Below are positions 34,001 to 46,200 of a stretch of 64,000 nucleotides of DNA, piece after piece. The notes under the pieces were generated by a model, which saw only the letters and a program-made list of their open reading frames with translations, did no database searches and was not told the origin of the DNA. Origin of the DNA: Microvelia longipes (taxonomy: Eukaryota; Arthropoda; Insecta; Hemiptera; Veliidae); assembly GCA_018340805.1 (NCBI GenBank), contig JACMZG010001913.1:8741570-8805569 (forward strand), read 5' to 3'. The translations under genes and the position numbers were made by a program. Positions within the stretch are counted from its first letter, which is position 1. Every line of letters begins with the position of its first letter.

Positions 34001-35082
34001 ATAATACTTGAAACTGCTATTAGATTACGACGGTTAAAAACTAATATACGATGCTGTTTTAAAGTTAAAACTTAAGGGAACTAACAAATTTAATTTTAAA
34101 ACTAAACTAAAATAATAATTAAGACAACTCATCTTCTTCTAAAAAACTAAAACTTAATAAGAATCTAAAAGAATATTCCTTTCTACTCTTATAACACTTC
34201 AGAGAAAAATCATTGTTGAATGATGGAATTCTTAGTTTGTTCGTATATTCTAAGGATATCATGTAAAATAATTGAAAAGTCCTCCGGCAGTTAAAGAAAG
34301 GGATAGAAAAATGTCTTATGGGTGCAAATTTAGTCAGTCTCCTTTTTCCTTATACAAATTACCACAAATACTTAAATAAAATAAATGATTACTTTCTTCT
34401 TGATGTGTCGAGAATTCAAATGTTTCCAATAGTTGTCATAAGTTATATATTTTTAAGCTTATACAAAAAAGTTGTCCTATATTTTCATTTAATAAAAACA
34501 ATATCTAACTTAATTGCTTTTGACTGGGGTGGGGGTGGGAAATGCTTTTCGTTCAGGGGCGGTCTTTTCTAGCTTTCTGCCAAGATTTTAATTAAACAAA
34601 ACGTGCTGATGGGAGGCCGGGGGCTGAGCAAGGAGCACCACTAAGAAGGGAGCTTTATTTTCTTATTCTTTAAAAGGCATTTTCTATTTTAATTTAAATC
34701 TCGTCTGGTCCTATTAAAAAGCTCTCGATCTTTTATTTCATTTTAATTTAACATTAAAATGTATTTTGAAAATTATTTATCTTAAAAATATATTGTTTGA
34801 TCAATCTTTTATTGTTTCTTTGCCCTATTTTATTCTACTCTCCTTATTTATTAAATAAACTTTCTTGGAACAAAAAAATTTAAGTTGCATGAAAAAAATA
34901 TATTTTTTTAATTTTCCAAATTACATTTTTACTTTTTCTTCTATCGTAAATAGGAGAAGTATTGTGTTAAGGAGATAAGGAAAATGTCATAAAATGTAAA
35001 GTTTCAAACAGATCCACCTTATTGCCAGAGAAAGAAAAACATTCTCAAATAATTTTAGGCCATTTTTAGGTTTTTTTTGTTT

Positions 35083-35772
35083 GTGTTGACACAGTGCCTG
35101 TGTTGCCGCATGCTCCTTGCCAGTGTTTTCGCCTGTTCCTTGCCATTGTTGCACCTGTTCCTTGCTTGTGTTGCCGCCTACTCATTGACTTTTTTGCCGC
35201 CTGTTCCTTGCCGGTGTTGCCGTCTGTTCCTTACCAGTGATTTCGCCTGTTCCTTCCCTGTGTTGCCGCTTACTCCTTGGCTTTTTTGCCGCCTGTTCCT
35301 TGCCAGTGTTTTCGCCTGTTCCATGCCATTGTTGCCGCCTGTTCCTTGCCTGTGTTGCCGCCTACTCCTTGGCTTTTTTGCCGCCTGTCCTTGCCAGTGT
35401 TTTCGCCTGTTTCTTGCCTGTTGCCGCTTACTTTGCTTTTGCCGCCTGTTCCTTGCCAGTGTTTTCGCCTGTTTCTTGCCTGTGTTGCCGCTTACTCCTT
35501 GACTTTTTTGCCGCCTGTTCCGTGCCTGTTACTTGCTTGTGTTGCCGCCTTCTCCTTGGCGTTTTGCCGCCTGTTCCTTGCTAGTATTGCTGCCTGTCCC
35601 TTGCCTGTGTTGCCGTCTGTGCCTTGCCAATGTTGCCTGTTCCTTGCCTGTTTTGCCGCCTGTTCCTTGCTAGTGTTGCCGCCTGTACCCTGCCTGTTTC
35701 TTTCCTGTTCCTTGCCTGTATTGCCGCCTGTTCATTGCCAGTGTTGCTGCCTCGTCCTTGTCTTTGCCGCGT
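35083..35772. repeat. 23-bp minisatellite, second copy
   Basis: Same units in the same order as 26713-27412, with single-base losses (CCTGTCCTTGCC, CTTACTTTGCTTTTGCC) that shift the frames. Confidence 0.95.
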
Positions 35773-36644
35773 AATTTTCCCTGTACATATTCTAATGAAT
35801 TAACCTTCTTCCCGTATAAAATAGAAAGCCTTAACTATAACAATAAACGTAAACTTACTTTTAATTTAATTAAATTTAACTTTAATTTAACAATTTATTA
35901 TTCAAAAATGTTTGAGAAACATTATATAAAGTCTCTTAAAACCTGCATATATTCTCAACTTCCCCTCACCTTATAAATCATTACAAACCTAATATAAACC
36001 AAATAATTTAACGTTGCATTTCATTATATAATCGTTGACTAGCTTCTCTGAAATTATAATTAATTGCAAAAGATTGAAAGCATCTGAACTTATATATATT
36101 TCTTAATAATCTTTAAAGGAACTATGCTAATTATTATCTCACGAGCGAAAAAACTAGTAATTGAAGACCTAAAAATTAAATTATGACATCATGTCACCAA
36201 TATTCTGTGCTGTATCGATTTCAAGTTGTAACTTAAACAATGTTTATTGTAACCGATAAGGTAAGCTAATAATATCTTTGTATCTTTTAGTGAAGATCAG
36301 ATATCTATCGATTCGCTAAATTTTCGAATGTAGATCTCCGAGAAACGGAACTAAACATATCCTCTTACTTGCGTAAAGTATATTAAAATTATGCTATATA
36401 GCAATTTCTGACTGGCAAAACTTTTAAGTGTATTCACATAAATAATTTATAATATTTTTGTCTTGAAAGTAATTCTGTAGCAAGGAGGACTCATTCCTAC
36501 TTGTGAATGGAGTACGGGGAGAGCCTGAGTCCAGTTGATTGGTTAACACTAATATTTTGGAGCGCAATACCAGTTATATATTTGCTTTTGTTGTATTACA
36601 TATTATATATTTTTTTAATTTGATTTAGTTTTGGTGATTTGTCC

Positions 36645-38010
36645 AGAGCCCAAGAGAGAAGTCAAGAGCCGGTTTCCTTTGTTAAATAATTTGTGATGCT
36701 GCAATGTGTGTAGAGGGTAGGCTTGTTTTTTAAAGATATACAAATTCCAAAAAGACTAATTTTTCATATTATAATATTTTATTGTTGGGCTGTAGATTTT
36801 TGTAATGAAATACATTATGATTACCTTGTCACTATAATTGCCAAGAAAGCACTATTTCAGAATGAATTTGTGGTCGTGCATAAAAATAATATTTTTTCAA
36901 AAAGCACTAAATATCTGCTCAAAGTATTTCAGGTTTTTTTCACATATAAGTTTTCTAAATCTTATATTATATCATGAAATTTTGTCGAGCAGAATCACAT
37001 AGAACATTACAACAAACTAATCCATCTATGGTATCCGATGTTCATGATAAAGGCAGATAATCATTAATACAGCTTTTTGATAAAAAAGCTGCAATATTCT
37101 GTACAAGTCATCATCATCGGATAACTGAGCAACCAAAGTTATGGCTCTTTAAAAACACAAACCAAATTTGTTAACTTCATGCAGTCACTAATGATTCATT
37201 GGAATAAACATCCTTTTTGGTCATTATGCATATTCGCTCAACTTTCGTTGTTATTTAACGTGATTGTAATAGAATCTTAGTGTGTGACTAGAAATAAAGA
37301 AATAGAGACGTTAAGTACGAAAACTAATTGGCAGATAATCCATTTTAAAAACGAAGATTGTTTAAATTTATCGTCAAAGTATAGAGAATAAACTAGCAAA
37401 CTAGAGAAAGTTTATGTACATTTGTAACAATTAAATATTGAGCACAAGATAAAACATTTTCACAAAAAGTCCTAATAATTATTGTAAGAAATTTGCTAGA
37501 CTAAAAATGTATTGAAAATCACAAATATTAGAAGGTATCATATCTGTTCGTCAGTGAGTTGTTGTGAGTAAAGCTCATAGACAGTCTTAAGCTTATGTAG
37601 TCACATCTGTATCTCTTTGATGATTAATAACAAATAGATGTAACAATAAAAGGAAAAAATATTTAGATGCAAAAGTCTTTAAAAAAAAGATTATTTCTGT
37701 ACGTGTTTTTGCACACGATCGATTATTTATCAGGATATTGTCATGACTTGTTGCATGATCGCAACGAATCATAAGAAGATTTTGAAATTTAAGAGACGAT
37801 TTGTAAAAATTATATCATTGAGCGAGCGTGAGAGAGCGAATAAATACATAATGAATGTGATTTAGCTCAAACTTTGAGATAGGCAAGAAGCCTAATCATA
37901 CTTACTTTCGTAATTTAAGGCAAATATTTTCAGAATCAAATTTGTTTTGAATTTTTTGCTCTGGAACGATCTTGGTCTATAGATGAATACTGTTCTTCGA
38001 AATCTTAAGG
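36645..38010. mobile_element. Noisy copy of the GTCCAAGAGCC TIR element
   Basis: Corresponds to 28116-29036. Recognisable words: GTCAAGAGCCGGTT, ATAACTGAGCAACCAAAGTTA, TGAGCGAGCG, GATAGGCAAGAAGCC. Insertion-rich, so no biological meaning should be drawn from its extra length. Confidence 0.7.
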
Positions 38011-39009
38011 CTTGTGCCCGCTCCTACTATTTATAGACTGTAATTCTAACATAAGAAAAATTAGCTAATGAGACTAAGGGTCATGTAGGGGGCAAGCGGG
38101 AAAGGAAGTGGTTCATCCTGTCTTTCTTTCTTAAATAGGACTCAAAAATAATAGTATATATCATATTATTATTAATATTATTATATAGTATATAAGTCAA
38201 TTTCTTAAAAAATAATTATATACTATTTGTCTGGTATGTGGTTACACTGTATGTATAGTATATTATGATACGACTAAGTTATTCATTATGTCTGAGATAT
38301 ATTCGGTATATAATATAATATATATATATATATATAATATTAGTTATATAATTCGAAATTCTGTTACTAGACATTTCTATGGCGCCATACAACACCAGTT
38401 TCGGGATCATTTCCTCCGAGATCGTGGTCTTGATGAACTTATAGAGCAAGCCTGAAAATTAGACCTTATAAGAATGATCAGCAGAAACTCTTTTTTGTTA
38501 AGCACATACATGGTATACCAACAACACTGACAGCTATTTATGATTCTTTTGTCTATGCGCGGCCACACTGTTGTTGTTTCGTGAATTTATTTCGTTATCT
38601 ATATGTGGGAGTTTGCCATGTACTAGCTTTCTCTAGCTGTCGCTTTTCTGCAGAGATATGTGTATGTGTCATAAAAGATCCCACTTTGACGTCCCTTTTT
38701 TCTATATGTGTGATCATTTAGCAGGACGGCTAAACGTTAACAAAACTAAATAATATTAAGAAAATATACAATGTGATATTACCGTGTATTAATATTCATT
38801 AAATCTTGTTATGCAAATTGCTATAAATGGCGTCATTGAGAGTACGCTGAAGTGGCAAGTCTGTTGCTATTTCGCGCGAACGAGTGATGATACTTAATTT
38901 TCATGTGTTTTATAGAATAAAGAATTTATTAAGTCCTTAAAATAAATTTTTTGAGGTATAGATAATTATTTACATATAATTAAATCAACAGACGTTTCGC
39001 TCTGGCGAA

Positions 39010-39815
39010 TCCAAGTCTTTCGTGATAAACAATAGGAAAAAAATATATGACAACAAAGAATCATCAACAAAAACTGTTAAATTAAAAGTTAAAACAACAA
39101 AACAATCTTCATTAATAACCTAGAATATAATTTTTTGACAGTCCTATAATAATAATAATTTAATTATTAATCCAACAATAAATAATAATTTTTGTTAATC
39201 AATTGATAATAATTCATCATTTTCAATCTAAGCCGCTTTACTGTAATGAATTTTTCAATCATTTTTGCAAAGCCGAGTTAGAAACCTCTCACTGCGTTTG
39301 GTTTGTTTACATCGAATCTCCTTAACTGTATATCGTCTTGCGTGCGGTATCGTTGATTGTATGACTTTATGTCATTATAATCGTAAACACTGTAAATTGT
39401 TTGTCCGGGCATCGTACTTGTTGAACTATAAATACTTAAAAGGACTACATCGGGTTTCGATCCCGGGTTTTCTTCCGTTTTGATGACAAACTCCACTACA
39501 ATGTGTTAAAATGAAGAAGAAAATAATTCTTATAAAAACCTAATCATCCGGAAATAATTTAGAAAAACAAACTTGTATTAATTCGACTGGAAAATTTCTT
39601 TCCAATGAAATAAATATCTTTTTTTCTTTGAATTATAATTCCTTACTTTTTGTATGGTTATACTTTTATTAATATTAAGAACTAATTAATTATTATTATT
39701 ATGTAATTTTGCTTCTGAGACTCATAACTTAAAAGTTTTTTAAGAACAGGTTGCCTTCAAACATACAAACTAATTGCGTTGTAGTGTTGGCAATCCTTAT
39801 TAATATTAAGGGGTC
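39010..39815. repeat. Clean patch inside the noisy copy
   Basis: Nearly identical to 29830-30620 with only a few single-base differences, in contrast to both flanks. Presumably short reads polished this stretch. The minus-strand frame 39278-39496 is open here. Confidence 0.75.
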
Positions 39816-40019
39816 CCTTCAGTCCTTCACATCAACGGTATGAAAAATTCTAAATCACTGCTTTAGAATGCTGCAATAGAAGAAGATATTTTTAACGTCT
39901 TGCTCTATAAAACAGGAACAAATCGATAACCTTCTAGCCTTAGTGCAAAACTACATAACTTATGCATGAGTTACATCTTCATCATTACTATGAAAGAGTT
40001 TCCGGGTCAAAGGATAACA

Positions 40020-42370
40020 ATTAAATTTAGAGGTTACTACTTAATACGGATTGCAAGCTGCGAATTGTCGACAGCAGGAATCAAAAAGTTCTTGTAAAAG
40101 GCTCAACGAACGCAATTGCATACAGAGGTTTACTTCCTGATATAACATTACAACGCCTCTGTCCATAGAATAAAATTGTATTCTGTTAAACATGGTCCAC
40201 GTTGGGCTCTTATGTGTTCGAGTTAAATGTCAGCTACTGAAGTTTATGGTCATATAGGTTACTATGTTCTTTTTTTCAAAACATTTAATCCGTTATTTTA
40301 TGGATAGTTATTAATGTATATTCTGTCAAATCAGTTCAAAGAATATACTGTCATATATGTATAGTTCTTTATATAAACGCATTCGTCAATACTTCCTATA
40401 TTTTTAATGAAGTCAAGGCATCACGAATAAAACCGCTAAGTTCTATATAATTACTACAGAGTCACTTTATTTGTACAAAAAACCAGTCAAAATTTTAGGA
40501 CTAAGTTGTTCATATGCAGCCTCAACTATTTGTCAAACATTCAACGCAATGTATATAAAAAGCTGTACAAATGATCAAGTGTTCCATTTTTAAACGTCAA
40601 AACAACGAGCATCAAATTCCAAGTTCAATCAACAGATATCTTTTCTCGCTTAAAATTTACAACAGCTATTGTCACAACATCTCAAAGTTTTCTGAGTTAA
40701 TAAACAATCAATTCGCCTTTGTCATACACCCAAATCAGTTTCTGTTAAACATTAAACGAGATCTATTATGATATATTTATCAGTCTCAACTTTTTTGTCA
40801 ACTATTTACTCACGCTATGTCATACAATCAAACGTTTCTGTTAAACATTCTACCGCTTTGTCGTACAATTCAATAGTGTGTGGATGTATTATAAAACATT
40901 CAATTTACGAATTACCTTAGTTAACACATGACAAAAAAAAAGCGCACATCATCATAATTCAAGTCAAATTTCATTGTCAAACAATCCCAACGCCAATTTT
41001 GTCATTACACTATACAATCTGTGTTCATTATAACATCACGCTATTTGTCACATAAACACAATACAACTAAGTTTCTGTATTAGAAAGCGATCTTCAACGC
41101 TATAGGTCACAGTCAAGTTTCTGTTAAACATCAACGCATTGTCCATCAATCAAAGTTTCTGTTAAACATTCCAGCGCTATTGTACCGTAACAATCAGCTT
41201 TTCTGTCAAACTTCAAAACGCTATTGTCATAACATCAAAGTTTTTCGTTAAACATTCACAGCCTATTGTCATACAGTTCACTGTTGCTGTTAAAACAATG
41301 CTATCTTTCAACAACGCCATTTGATACCAATTTATTCAATAAATCAATCATATAGTTTCTGATTAAACTTCTAAAAGGACGCTATTGTCGACAATCAAGT
41401 TTCTGTTCAAACATTCAACGCTATGTCATATCATCAAAGTTTACTGAGTTTTAAACATTCAATCATTTAACAGTCTATTTAATTGAGTCATTAATCAGAT
41501 TAACAATTTGTTCTGTCATAGTACATTCAAGCGCCACATTAGAGATCATCTACCATCATCTAATAGAGTATTGTGATATAAAGAATACACATCTCTATAC
41601 GCAACTTAAGTCATAAATCAAATCAACTATTCAGCTATATAGTCAACTTTAAACTCGCTCATTAAGACATACACAAATCTAAACGTTTCTGTTTAAATCA
41701 TATCAATAACACAGCATCACTCTAGTGAGTATATAATACATATCAAAAGAGAATTCTCCCTTGTTCAAGCGACAGTTCCTACGAAAGCTTGCCCGCGAGT
41801 ATAGTTCATATTTCTTTCGGAGTTCGAACGTGGCTAGTTTAATCACTCAATTTGCACTAATCTGATACGTACAATATGTTTATTAGTAGTTTAATCACTT
41901 CAAAAGGAGATCGCTTATTGTATTACATACAATCAATATGTTGTTTGCTTAAACATCATTTGCTAACTTGACCATTTGTAAGGAACAATGCTGACAATGT
42001 TTCTGAGTTAAATATGTGTTCAACGCCAAATTAGTGTTAGGTGGCACAAGCACTCAAAGTTTCTGTTAAACATTCGATACATCACGATATTGTTTCGACG
42101 TCAATTTGCGTGTTCATTGTCTATTACTGTCATCAATGTTTTCTTTACTACATATTATGTTCTGCGAATTATTTTAGCTGAAGGGTTCTATGGCTTTAGT
42201 TCAAACACAGTCAAAGAGTTGCTATTTACAGTCAACTTTTTGTAACTATCTTTCGCACAAAGTTTATTTGTCAAAAGACATTAAACGCTACTTGTTTACA
42301 GTAGATTTCCTATCAACAGTCAAAAGTATTGTAGTCCATATTGCACACACTCAAAATTCTTAGCCAATTA
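40020..42370. repeat. 40-bp minisatellite, noisy copy
   Basis: Units such as GTTTCTGTTAAACATTC and CAACGC(T/C)ATTGTCATACAATC are recognisable but riddled with insertions and substitutions. It corresponds to 30770-32460, which is clean. Confidence 0.85.
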
Positions 42371-43270
42371 GTCTAGAAGAATCCTCCCTAATTCATTGAG
42401 AAACATAGGAAATGTTTTTGTACTTAAGACAAGAGTAAAGAAAAGAGAAACATTTCCTCTCAATAACTTATGTTTCATATCACACTTTTTTAAAGATTCT
42501 GGCCATTCTAGCTTCCTAGAGAGGGTAATTATTTTATTACCTCCTTTATCTTATATTTTAATACATAGTTAAACTTGACATCCTTTCTTCTGACAGTGAC
42601 AGGACGTAGTCTATCACTCTACCTTCAGTCATGCTGTAAAACCGTCAGGGCTTTGCATTCACAAAAAATTATTCAATAGTAATCTATGCAGAAGCTCTTG
42701 AGACAAAGAGTATAAGACTATACAAAGCGCGTGAGTTATATTTATAACATACTCGCTTATATTTATTTACAAGATATAATTTGACTTAAATACTCTACAA
42801 ATTATTTATACTCTAATTCCTGTAATTTCTCTATTAATCCTTCTGGAAGTACAACCTACGAACACTGCTCATCCTTTTAATTCTGCTGACAAAAATCTTG
42901 AGCCAGCGACCAGTTCTGTGTTATCCACCGTCCAACACTCGCCGTTCTTCGGAATTCTGGTAAATTAACTTTATTTATCATTAAGAGCATCGCTCAAAAA
43001 CATATAAAAAACACGCTATCCTTCTATATTTTTTTCCAATTACTTATCTTAGTGCTTAATATATTATTTTGAAACTGGTAGATGACATAGTTATCTTCTT
43101 AGCTGTATTAAGGTACTGTTCTTAATATTTTTATCTTTATCAAATTCCGCTCATGTTAAATTGTTTAAAGCTAGATTCTTTCTGTGGTATTAGATTGGTT
43201 TTTCATAAATTTGATTTTGTCTCTGCATCCTTTAACTATTTCTGACCATGATATATACGCTTTATTGGCT

Positions 43271-46200
43271 ACTTTTTACATTTAGCGAATTTTATCTGAA
43301 TACTTCACAATTATGCTGTTGAGTATATATATAATATATATATATATAATAATAATTATATGATATCTGAGCTAATTACCTAACCTTCAATGTACAGAAC
43401 AGGTATATTTATACATGTATTCTAATGATATATAAACATACTCACCCTCAAATTATATACATATGTAGGGCTTCCCAAACCGTAACTACGATTCAGAAGA
43501 CGACGAAAATTCTTCACATTATTTCCCTCTCAAAGTCTTCATTCGAGTTTCACTCCTGTAAGTTGTTCTTATAATATTATAGCAGATTGAGTAATTAGTT
43601 AATTATTAATTTAGATATATTCTTTCCCTTTTTAAAATAATATTATTTATTCAACTAAATCTCACCCATATAAGCAAAAATGTAGTTAATTAGAAAATTA
43701 AATGAAGTCACAACAATACTTTAGTTTTTGATAAAGTATTTGGTACTTTCCATGTAAATATCTTGATTTATTGTCACTTATATAAGAATATTATATACGT
43801 ATTGATTGAAAATATGTATTAATATAATTATTCGATCATAGAGAATATATCATAGTGTGCATATCCCAGCAAAAATAATAGGTTAATAAGTCACATAATC
43901 AAGCCTATTATATAGTTTTTTTATTAAATAAGTTATGTGCTTTATGTTACACTTTAGACGGAGGATTGATGTTTTTGTAAGCTCATTAAATCATCATTCT
44001 AAATAGAGAAAATATGTATTATCTTTTTTTATTTGAAATAGGTATAAGAATCAGATTATTCATTAGTTGCCATAATAATTTGTTAAATAATCACATATAT
44101 TTAGACCTATATTTGGAAGAATATTAAATTTTAACATACAAGGTCGTTTACTCCAAGTCAATAATTAAATATTTCCTATTGCTGGTAAGGAAAAAGAAGA
44201 AAGGCGAGTGTAATAGTGTTCACAATTAGTCAGTCGAGTTGGGTCTAGATTAGTAACAGTTTTTACACGGTATTCGCATGTTTTCACAATTTCCAGTGAG
44301 TATTTGAGATATATTGCCAATACTGTGCGGTTTTGCGAGACTATGATATTATCTTCTACAAACTTAAAGTGTACCCCTTTTATATGTATATTGGTCTAAA
44401 CATTTATCATTTTTGACTCCTCATCAATAAAGTTTTCCAGTCGAATCCTTTAGTTCACCTTTTGTATAATTTAAGACTCTGGGGTTTGTAAAATGATTTG
44501 TTCTTCCTGTAAGTAACTCCCTTTAAACTATTTTATAAAAAGAAAATACGTTAATTTATAGACGTTCAATTTCAACAAACAATGCAGAATTAGTTTATCT
44601 AAAACTTTCATATCTTATGTGGTTAGTACGTATAATATATATATATTATAAGAAACTAGAATTGGATATTTAAAAACATTATACTATTATTTATATATAT
44701 ATATATATAAATAACATATACCAACATACTATGATTTACATATTAGGAGTAGAATCTTCTCCAAGCTTTACACACCTGACGAAGAAGATCATCATCTGTC
44801 GAAAATTTCTCAAAATCCGCTTCCAAATCTCTCGTACAAACCTGCCTGTTAAGACTTAAATTATTTTGTTATTATTATATCAGGCAGAGATTGTTTCATC
44901 AATAATTTATCTAGATCTTGATTCCTTATAATATAGTATTATCATAAAAAATTCCAATATAATTATGTGACATAGTACCGTAAAATCAATATTAAAGAAA
45001 TTATTAATGTATATTAACCTATAGGAACAATGGTAAATATTGATAAGATGGAATGTAAGCGGGAATAGAGTTTAATATTATAAAAATTAAACTTCGAAGT
45101 CTCTCTTCACATAAAGAGGTATACTTATCCACATAACTGAATAAATGATGCAATAATCATTAATTAGTAATAGCTAATATCCTGTGTTAAATGACTCACA
45201 GTACACGATATATATTAACGCGGTCTTATTTATATTGAACACAATGAAGAAGATTATTCATTATTGTTTACCAAAAGGTTAGGCACATAGTGTTTAGATA
45301 TTTGATAATTATAATTTTTATAACAATACATAGCACGTTGCACGTCTATTGTAAATAAAATATATCATTATAGTACTGGTAAGTTTAAAATAGGAGTACG
45401 TTGTCTGTAGTATCACCACACAAACAAAATCACTGAAAGATAGAGGAGAGAATAAGCTGAACCTAGTTTTTTTTAACAAGGTCAGTTTCTCATGTTTTCA
45501 ACCAGATTTTCTCGGTTGAGCACTATTAATGGTATAGCAGTGGTTTGGAGAACATGTTCATAGTCACTTCTCTTTACTAATTATATATATCCATTAGCTA
45601 AATATGACTCAGCTACTATCATATGTAAATTAATTCCTTAATGATGACTACTAACTGAAGATAGTCTGTATAGACTCGTAGTCATACTTATTATTATTGT
45701 TTTTTCTAGAGTAGAGCTCGCTTTTTGTAAGTGAGTTTTGTTACCACAAATAATACAAGTTAATCAGTTAAGCGATATGTCATGTTTACAAAACTCAAAA
45801 ATGCAAAGTCCTATCAGCTAAATATTTTTTGAGTATTTGTATTCATTGACTCACAAGCTGAGCATAAATATTACAATCATTAGTGACTCAACACAATAGT
45901 TGGAACTTTATTAAGGCTCATATGCATAAACGAGAATGGCGATAAAATCAATTAATTTTTATTCTATTAATAAGAAGAGTTCTAGGAGAGATAGTCATAG
46001 AAGACTGATATTGACAATATAATGGTCAGTAAGAAAATATTTTTCGCCTCAATAGCCTTTGGTGAGTGATATCATTTGGAGAAATCACAGATTCAGAGAC
46101 GACTAGCAGCGCCACCAGTTGGCGTACTGTAACCTACTTTTCACACTGAGGTATTTCGAGACACGTAGCGCTATATCATAATCCCAGCTTTTTTTATTGA

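Larger units (their letters stand above)
34001..43270. repeat. Unit 2 of the duplicated block (noisy copy)
   Basis: Collinear with 25745-33157. Near-identical stretches (about 34425-35960 and 39010-39815) differ by small deletions in homopolymers and lost satellite units. Between them (about 35990-38990 and 39815-43270) each word of unit 1 is recognisable but sprinkled with short insertions, making the stretches about 1.35 times longer. That pattern is typical of unpolished single-molecule reads, not of evolution. Probably the same locus, or its other allele, placed twice around the gap. Confidence 0.85.

Noticed and set aside
33086..34075. 329-codon open frame
   Set aside because: It is almost entirely unknown residues across the N gap.
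36000..39000. Diverged, evolutionarily older paralog of 27.6-29.8 kb
   Set aside because: Differences are mainly short insertions with abrupt switches to near-identity, which fits sequencing error better than divergence.
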